A DNA stretch of 9,975 nucleotides from Rhodoferax sp. GTDB taxonomy: Bacteria > Pseudomonadota > Gammaproteobacteria > Burkholderiales > Burkholderiaceae_C. Position numbers and translations under genes: made by a program. Under the pieces are notes generated by a model. That model was not told where the DNA came from and did not search any database. It saw only the letters and a program-made list of their open reading frames with translations. Of this stretch, positions 5,511 to 9,975 are shown piece by piece (position 1 is the first letter of the stretch; each line of letters starts with the position of its first letter). The stretch is taken from the NCBI GenBank assembly GCA_021731215.1, contig JAKFXU010000319.1, positions 1-9,975 of the forward strand, written 5' to 3'.

Positions 5511-7715
5511 ATGGCCGTCATGAATAGCAGGATCAGGCTCGTCCTCGGACTCGGCGGCTTCTACGCTTTGCTGGCCCTGCTGTTCAGCCTGCTTGGCCTG
5601 GTGCTATGGGCCGACATGCAGCCCGCCGAGCGCCAGGCCGTGCTGGCCATCATGCGCCAGCGTTACGCACTGGCGCTGCTGATCATCCTGCTGGCCTGGC
5701 TGGGCCTGGGCTGGCTGATCTGGGGCCTGTCCCGCACCCTGTACCGGGCCTATGCGCTGGCCCCCTTGAGCCTGCGTGAGCAGGCGCTGGTGATGGTCAA
5801 CTCGAACCCGACGCTGCGTCTGCAGGAGCTGGGCGCCCCCGAAATCCGCACGCTGGCGCAGGTGGTCAACGCCCTGGCCGACCAGCGCGACCTGCTGCAG
5901 CGCGATGTGGAGCACAAAATCCTGGAAGCCAAGGCGTCGGTCGAAGCGGAAAAAAACCGGCTGGCCGCCTTGATGTCGGAACTGACCCAAAGCGTGGTGG
6001 TGTGCAATCTGGACGGCCGCATCCTGCTCTACAACCACCGGGCCCGGCTGCAGTTTCAGGTGCTGGGGCCGAGCGCGTCAGGTGGCGGTGCGGCCCTGAT
6101 CGGGCTCGGCCGCTCGATTTTTTCCATGATGGAGCGCAGCCTCATCACGCACGCCCTGGAGAGTGTGCAGCACCACCTGCAACGCGGCAGCGCGCAGCCG
6201 TCCGCCAACTTCGTCACCACCACGCGCGCCGGCCAACTGATACGGGTTCAGATGGCGCCGGTCTTCAGCCACGGCGCAGGCGAGCAGGACGCGCCAGCCA
6301 GCGCCGAGCGTGTCATCAACGGCTACGTGCTGATGCTCGACAACATCACGCGCCAGGTGGAGGCCCAAAACCGGCGCGACTTGCTGTTGCAAACCCTCAC
6401 CGAGGGCAGTCGCGCGGCGCTCGGCAATGCGCGCGCGGCGGTGGAGAACCTGCTGCAATACCCGGACATGGAGAGCCAGCAGCGCGACCGCTTTGTCGCA
6501 GTGATTCGCGCTGAAGTGGCCACCCTGAGCCAGCGCGTTGATGACGCCAGCACCGAGTTCGCCGACACACTCAAGGCGCGCTGGCCGCTGGAAGACATGC
6601 ATGGCGCCGACCTGCTGCAGGCGGCGCAACAACGCATTGAGCAAAGACTGGGTTTGAGTGCCAGCGTCGAAGCGGTGGTCAACGGCCTGTGGGTCAAGGT
6701 TGACAGCTTCTCGCTGCTGCAGGGTCTGAGCTACCTCGCCGCCCGGCTCAAGCAGGAGCGCGGCGTGGGCGCCGTCACCTTGCGTCTGCGCGCGTCCGCC
6801 CGGCTGGCCCACCTGGACCTGCTCTGGTCGGGCGCCACGCTGGACCCAGCCCTGCTGGCCAACTGGGAGCAAGCGCCCATGAGCGCGGGCGGTGAGGGCA
6901 CCCCCCTGACGCTGCGCGAGGTGATCGAACGCCATGGCGGCGAGCTCTGGCAACAGCGCGACCCGGACACGCCGCGGTCCCTGATCCGCATGCTGCTGCC
7001 GACCACGGTGGCGCAAGAGGCCGCCAATCCGGCGGTCTGGCTGCGCCATGAGAGTCGCCCCGAGTACTACGACTTCGACCTGTTCCGCCAAACCGAGGAG
7101 ACCCGTGCGCTCGATGAGCGCCCGCTGACGCAACTGAGCTACACCGTATTCGACACCGAAACCACCGGGTTGGAGCCGTCAGAAGGCGATGAAATCATCC
7201 AGATTGGCGCCACCCGTATCGTCAATGGCCGGCTGCTGCGCAACGAGACCCTGGACCAGTTGATTGACCCCCGGCGCAAGCTCAAGCCCGAATCCACGGC
7301 GATTCACGGCATCACGCAAGACATGGTCCAGGGGCAACCCACGATTGAACAGGTGTTGCCCCGCTTTCATGCGTTCTGTGAGGACACGGTGCTGGTAGCG
7401 CACAACGCGGCCTTTGACATGCGCTTTCTGCAACTCAAGGAGGCGGCAACCGGCATCGTGTTCCCGCATCCGGTGCTCGATACGCTGCTGCTGTCGGCCC
7501 TGATTCACCCGAACCAGGAGTCGCATCGGCTAGAGGCGATTGCCGAGCGCCTGGGCGTCAACGTGATCGGACGTCATACCGCGCTGGGCGACGCGATGGT
7601 CACGGGTGAAGTTTTTCTCAAGATGATTCCCCTGCTGGCGGAACAAAACATCCACACCCTGGGCCAGGCGCGCGCGGCCGCCGCCCACACCTATTACGCC
7701 AGGGTCAGTTACTGA
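5511..7715 (+). CDS. membrane-anchored PAS/degenerate histidine kinase fused to a DEDDh 3'-5' exonuclease
   Basis: A 734-residue protein. Two transmembrane helices (about 11-33 and 52-73) enclose a short periplasmic loop. A helical linker (about 85-150) leads to a PAS-like domain (about 150-282; SVVVCNLDGRILLYNHRARL) and then a kinase-like region (285-500). At the position of the phospho-acceptor His in the DHp helix there is E298 (LTEGSRAAL instead of xSHELRTPL). The ATPase-like part ends in a recognisable EVIERHGGELW but lacks the N-box Asn and the DxGxG motif. Residues about 541-710 form a complete DnaQ/PolC-type exonuclease: FDTETTGL (D548, E550), HNAAFDMRFL (D636), and H689...D694 in HTALGDA. 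The gene starts at ATG 5511 (an in-frame ATG at 5520 is possible) with no clear ribosome site, 34 bp after the receiver stop. Likely annotated simply as exonuclease or DNA polymerase III epsilon; replication proofreading is unlikely. Confidence 0.9.
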   Translation: MAVMNSRIRLVLGLGGFYALLALLFSLLGLVLWADMQPAERQAVLAIMRQRYALALLIILLAWLGLGWLIWGLSRTLYRAYALAPLSLREQALVMVNSNPTLRLQELGAPEIRTLAQVVNALADQRDLLQRDVEHKILEAKASVEAEKNRLAALMSELTQSVVVCNLDGRILLYNHRARLQFQVLGPSASGGGAALIGLGRSIFSMMERSLITHALESVQHHLQRGSAQPSANFVTTTRAGQLIRVQMAPVFSHGAGEQDAPASAERVINGYVLMLDNITRQVEAQNRRDLLLQTLTEGSRAALGNARAAVENLLQYPDMESQQRDRFVAVIRAEVATLSQRVDDASTEFADTLKARWPLEDMHGADLLQAAQQRIEQRLGLSASVEAVVNGLWVKVDSFSLLQGLSYLAARLKQERGVGAVTLRLRASARLAHLDLLWSGATLDPALLANWEQAPMSAGGEGTPLTLREVIERHGGELWQQRDPDTPRSLIRMLLPTTVAQEAANPAVWLRHESRPEYYDFDLFRQTEETRALDERPLTQLSYTVFDTETTGLEPSEGDEIIQIGATRIVNGRLLRNETLDQLIDPRRKLKPESTAIHGITQDMVQGQPTIEQVLPRFHAFCEDTVLVAHNAAFDMRFLQLKEAATGIVFPHPVLDTLLLSALIHPNQESHRLEAIAERLGVNVIGRHTALGDAMVTGEVFLKMIPLLAEQNIHTLGQARAAAAHTYYARVSY

Positions 7716-7732
7716 ACTCGCAGCAGCACATC

Positions 7733-9199
7733 ATGGATCAGACGCCACCCCCGACCCCGCGCCACGATTTCCAGGCCATGCACAGCCCGCTGAGCCAACT
7801 GGCCCGGCGCGCGCCGGTGACGGCGCTGCTGGACACGCCGCTGCGCGAGGCGCTGGCCACCATGGACCGCCTGCGCATCGGCTCCATCATCGTGGTCGAT
7901 GATCAGGGCCGCATCCCCCTGGGTATTTTCACGCTGCGCGACCTGCTGCACCGGGTGACGCTGCCGCAGGTCAGTCTGGATGAGCCGATTGCCAGCGTCA
8001 TGACCGCTGGCGTGATCACGGTCAAGCCGCACGCCACCGCCTATGAGGCCTCCGTCATCATGGCCCGGCGTGGCCTGCGCCATCTGCTGGTGGTGGACGA
8101 GGCCGCCCGCCTGGTCTCGATCGTGTCGCAAAACGACTTGTATGCCTTGCAACGCACCAGCCTGAAAGACGTCAGCAACGACATCCGCCAGGCGCATGAT
8201 CTGCCCACTCTGCAGGCCTGCGCCAAGGACATCGGGCGCATTGCGCTGGCCTTGCTGACGCAGGGCATGGCGGCCGAGCAACTGACGCAGTTCATCTCCA
8301 CCCTCAATGATTTGCTGACGCTGCGCGTGATCGAACTCACCCACGACGAATTTGAGCTGCCGCAGATCAAATGGTGCTGGGTGGCGCTGGGCTCGGAAGG
8401 GCGCTATGAGCAGACCCTTTGCACCGATCAGGACAATGGTTTGATCTTCGAGTTCCAGAGCGAGGACGCAGCGGCCACGGAAGCCCTGCGACGGCAGTTT
8501 CTGCCCTTTGCACAGGCCGTCAACCAGCGCCTTGACGCCTGTGGTTTTCCGCTCTGTCGGGGCGGCATCATGGCGGGCAACCCGCAGTGGTGCCTGTCGC
8601 TGTCAGAGTGGCGTGCCAAGTTCAGCGACTGGATCGAGCACCCGCAGCCCAAGGCTTTGCTCAACGCCGCGATTTTTTTTGACTTTCGCCCGCTCTATGG
8701 CGACGCCAGCCTGAGCGACAACCTGCGCCACTGGCTGCTCGAACAGACCCGCAACGCGCAACTGTTTCTGCGCCTGATGGCCGAAAATGCGCTGCAGTGC
8801 GCGCCGCCGCTGGGTTTGATTCGGGATTTCGTGTTCGATCGCAACAAGGACTTCCCCAACACGCTGGACCTCAAGATGTATGGCTCGCGGCCCTTTGTCG
8901 ATGCGGCACGGCTGCTCTCACTCACGCACGGCGTGCACCACACCAGCACCGCGCAACGCCTGCTGGGCGCCGCCCAGGCGGTGAACTTCGGCGGCGACGA
9001 TGTGGCGGCCATGGTCGACAGCTTCTACTACATCCAGTTGCTGCGCTTGCGCCACCAGCATCAGGTGCTGGGCGAAGCGGGTGGCGGCAACCGCATCAAC
9101 CCAGACCAGTTGAATGAGCTTGACCGTCACATCCTGAAGCAAGCCTTCAAGCAGGCGCGCAAACTGCAAAGCCGGCTCCGGCTCGACTACCGGCTGTAG
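7733..9199 (+). CDS. CBS-pair DUF294 putative nucleotidyltransferase
   Basis: A 488-residue cytoplasmic protein. Two CBS domains (about 20-74 and 84-140; DRLRIGSIIVVDDQGRIPLG, RRGLRHLLVVDE), likely an adenine-nucleotide sensor, are followed by a GlnD-like DUF294 nucleotidyltransferase domain (about 155-305). That domain has the active-site signature GSEGRYEQTLCTDQDNGLIF: G220-S221, R224, D232, D234. A helical DUF294 C-terminal domain follows (about 335-485). Many relatives of about 620 residues carry a cyclic-nucleotide-binding domain in front of the CBS pair; this one starts directly before CBS1. The substrate of the transferase is unknown; protein nucleotidylylation of a neighbour is an inference from GlnD. 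It follows the nuclease gene after 17 bp without an evident ribosome site, suggesting coupled translation. It converges with the next gene with only 12 bp between stops. Confidence 0.93.
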   Translation: MDQTPPPTPRHDFQAMHSPLSQLARRAPVTALLDTPLREALATMDRLRIGSIIVVDDQGRIPLGIFTLRDLLHRVTLPQVSLDEPIASVMTAGVITVKPHATAYEASVIMARRGLRHLLVVDEAARLVSIVSQNDLYALQRTSLKDVSNDIRQAHDLPTLQACAKDIGRIALALLTQGMAAEQLTQFISTLNDLLTLRVIELTHDEFELPQIKWCWVALGSEGRYEQTLCTDQDNGLIFEFQSEDAAATEALRRQFLPFAQAVNQRLDACGFPLCRGGIMAGNPQWCLSLSEWRAKFSDWIEHPQPKALLNAAIFFDFRPLYGDASLSDNLRHWLLEQTRNAQLFLRLMAENALQCAPPLGLIRDFVFDRNKDFPNTLDLKMYGSRPFVDAARLLSLTHGVHHTSTAQRLLGAAQAVNFGGDDVAAMVDSFYYIQLLRLRHQHQVLGEAGGGNRINPDQLNELDRHILKQAFKQARKLQSRLRLDYRL

Positions 9200-9211
9200 C
9201 GCGACTGCGGT

Positions 9212-9856
9212 TCAGGCCGGTCGGCGCACCATGCCGCTACCGACCGCGCTGGCGCCCTCCCACTGCCCCGACGCGAACCAGGCGTCGCCGGCCAGGTAGT
9301 CGCGCAGCATGGGCAGGGCATCGAGACCCCAGAACAACTTGTCATCGACCAGGAAAGTGGGAACGCCGAACAGGCCTTGCGCAATGGCCTCATCCGTGTG
9401 CGCGGTGAGTTCGGCCTTGACCGCTGCGCTGGCGGGGTCGCGCGCCGGCGCCAACTGGCGCTGCAGCGCCTGCAACCGCGTGGCATCGGTGGCATCGGCG
9501 CCGCCGCGCCAGACATGGTGAAAAATTGTTTCGCACACATAGCGGTTGGGCTGGCCCTGGACCGGGCACGCCAGCGCCAGGCGCAGCAGCGCCAGCGGGT
9601 TGAACGGGTGCGTCGCCGGCAGTTGCAACTCAGTGCCCTGGCGCTGCGCCAGCCATTGCACCTGGCGGTAGGTCCAGGCGCGCTTGGACGCAATCTCGGC
9701 CGGCCCGAGCTGACCGTAGTGCTTGAGCAGCGCAGCAAACAGGATCGGCTGGTAGCTGACGCTGTAGCTGTGTCCCATCAAGGCCTGGGGTAGTTGCTCG
9801 AACGCCAGATAGGCGTAGGGCGAGATGAAATCAAGATAGCAGGTAATGTGTTTCAT
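9212..9856 (-). CDS. 2-hydroxychromene-2-carboxylate isomerase / DsbA-fold (GST kappa-like) protein
   Basis: A 214-residue thioredoxin-fold protein of the DsbA/kappa-GST group. The start MKHITCYLDFISPYAY carries the catalytic Ser (S12) in the SPY motif in place of the CxxC of oxidoreductases. GVPTFLVDDKLFWGLDAL (164-181) is the family's cis-Pro and closing motif, and the helical insertion lies between. Characterised relatives isomerise hydroxychromene carboxylate with glutathione in naphthalene breakdown, but most genomic copies stand alone, as here, and no aromatic-degradation genes are nearby, so the substrate is open. The length fits the family (about 200). Its ATG overlaps the upstream DUF1289 stop (ATGA), so the two are translationally coupled. 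No terminator was seen in the 12 bp before the convergent DUF294 gene. Confidence 0.88.
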   Translation of the reverse strand: MKHITCYLDFISPYAYLAFEQLPQALMGHSYSVSYQPILFAALLKHYGQLGPAEIASKRAWTYRQVQWLAQRQGTELQLPATHPFNPLALLRLALACPVQGQPNRYVCETIFHHVWRGGADATDATRLQALQRQLAPARDPASAAVKAELTAHTDEAIAQGLFGVPTFLVDDKLFWGLDALPMLRDYLAGDAWFASGQWEGASAVGSGMVRRPA

Positions 9857-9975
9857 GCCCGCTGCTCCTGGGCCCGCTGGGCAATGCGGACCCAGATGGC
9901 GCGCTTGGTCGGATCATCGGCGCTGCTCCACTGCCCAATCTCGTCGATGGTGCGCCAGCAGCCCTCGCACAGGCC
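9853..9975 (-). CDS. DUF1289 family protein, C-terminal part (truncated by window edge)
   Basis: Only the last 40 residues are in the window, read from the right edge on the minus strand: GLCEGCWRTIDEIGQW, then AIWVRIAQRAQEQRA and TGA at 9855-9853. The C-x-G-C-x-R-T-x-x-E-I-x-x-W pattern is the signature of DUF1289, a small (about 60-90 residue) Cys-containing protein, probably metal-binding, of unknown role. The upstream Cys pair of the family would lie beyond the edge. The stop codon overlaps the next gene's ATG by four bases, which indicates an operon with the isomerase-like gene. Confidence 0.88.
   Translation of the reverse strand, partial: GLCEGCWRTIDEIGQWSSADDPTKRAIWVRIAQRAQEQRA

Noticed and set aside
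6078..7133. Minus-strand open frame of 351 codons
   Set aside because: Antisense to the kinase-like/nuclease gene, rich in Gln/Arg/His, no motif.
5511..7715. Assignment as DNA polymerase III epsilon (dnaQ)
   Set aside because: The exonuclease domain is DnaQ-like, but membrane helices, PAS and kinase-like domains and the gene context do not fit a replisome proofreading subunit.
7709..8344. Minus-strand open frame of 211 codons
   Set aside because: Antisense to the CBS-DUF294 gene; shadow composition.
9165..9225. Bidirectional terminator between the convergent genes
   Set aside because: AGCCGG/CCGGCT arms exist near the end of the DUF294 gene, but the stem is short, widely spaced and without a T-run on either strand.
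1..9975. CRISPR array, tRNA, rRNA, insertion sequence or phage genes
   Set aside because: No regularly spaced repeats, tRNA-like cloverleaf, rRNA sequence, transposase or phage structural gene was recognised; the only repeats are the short elements listed.

Overview
The window looks like a GC-rich betaproteobacterial chromosome, most likely Comamonadaceae (Rhodoferax/Polaromonas/Acidovorax-like). I base this on codon and GC character, a UvrA-like protein of the type I associate with Burkholderiales, two intergenic repeat types that I recall from this group, and gene content. The taxonomy is inference, not a database result.

Layout: (1) 1-644, minus: N-terminal part of a UvrA-type excinuclease gene running off the left edge, carrying an in-frame short interspersed repeat. 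(2) 826-1337, plus: a conserved-hypothetical gene broken by a single-base frameshift, followed by a REP-like double hairpin (1339-1391) and a strong minus-strand terminator (1441-1472). (3) 1498-4817, minus: four closely packed genes. In transcription order they are a small membrane protein, a TPR protein, a DUF4212 small symporter subunit and a 704-residue sodium:solute symporter of the VC_2705/ActP-like type. (4) 4818-5098: a divergent control region with two similar 18-bp operator-like sites, 62 bp apart. (5) 5099-9199, plus: a three-gene cluster of a CheY-like receiver, a 734-residue fusion of membrane segments, PAS-like region, degenerate histidine kinase and DEDDh 3'-5' exonuclease, and a CBS-DUF294 putative nucleotidyltransferase. 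(6) 9212-9975, minus: a DsbA-fold 2-hydroxychromene-2-carboxylate isomerase-like protein, overlapped by the 3' end of a DUF1289 gene.

The most interesting part is the divergent block 1498-9199. Symporter, small partner, DUF294 protein and DnaQ-type nuclease are, from memory, neighbours in other proteobacteria too (for example P. aeruginosa PA3232-PA3235). Here the nuclease is fused to a membrane-anchored kinase-like module that has lost its phospho-acceptor His and its ATP-binding residues, while the adjacent receiver keeps every residue needed for phosphorylation. This suggests a transport-linked signalling system with a nuclease output and perhaps a nucleotidylation output. That functional model is inference.
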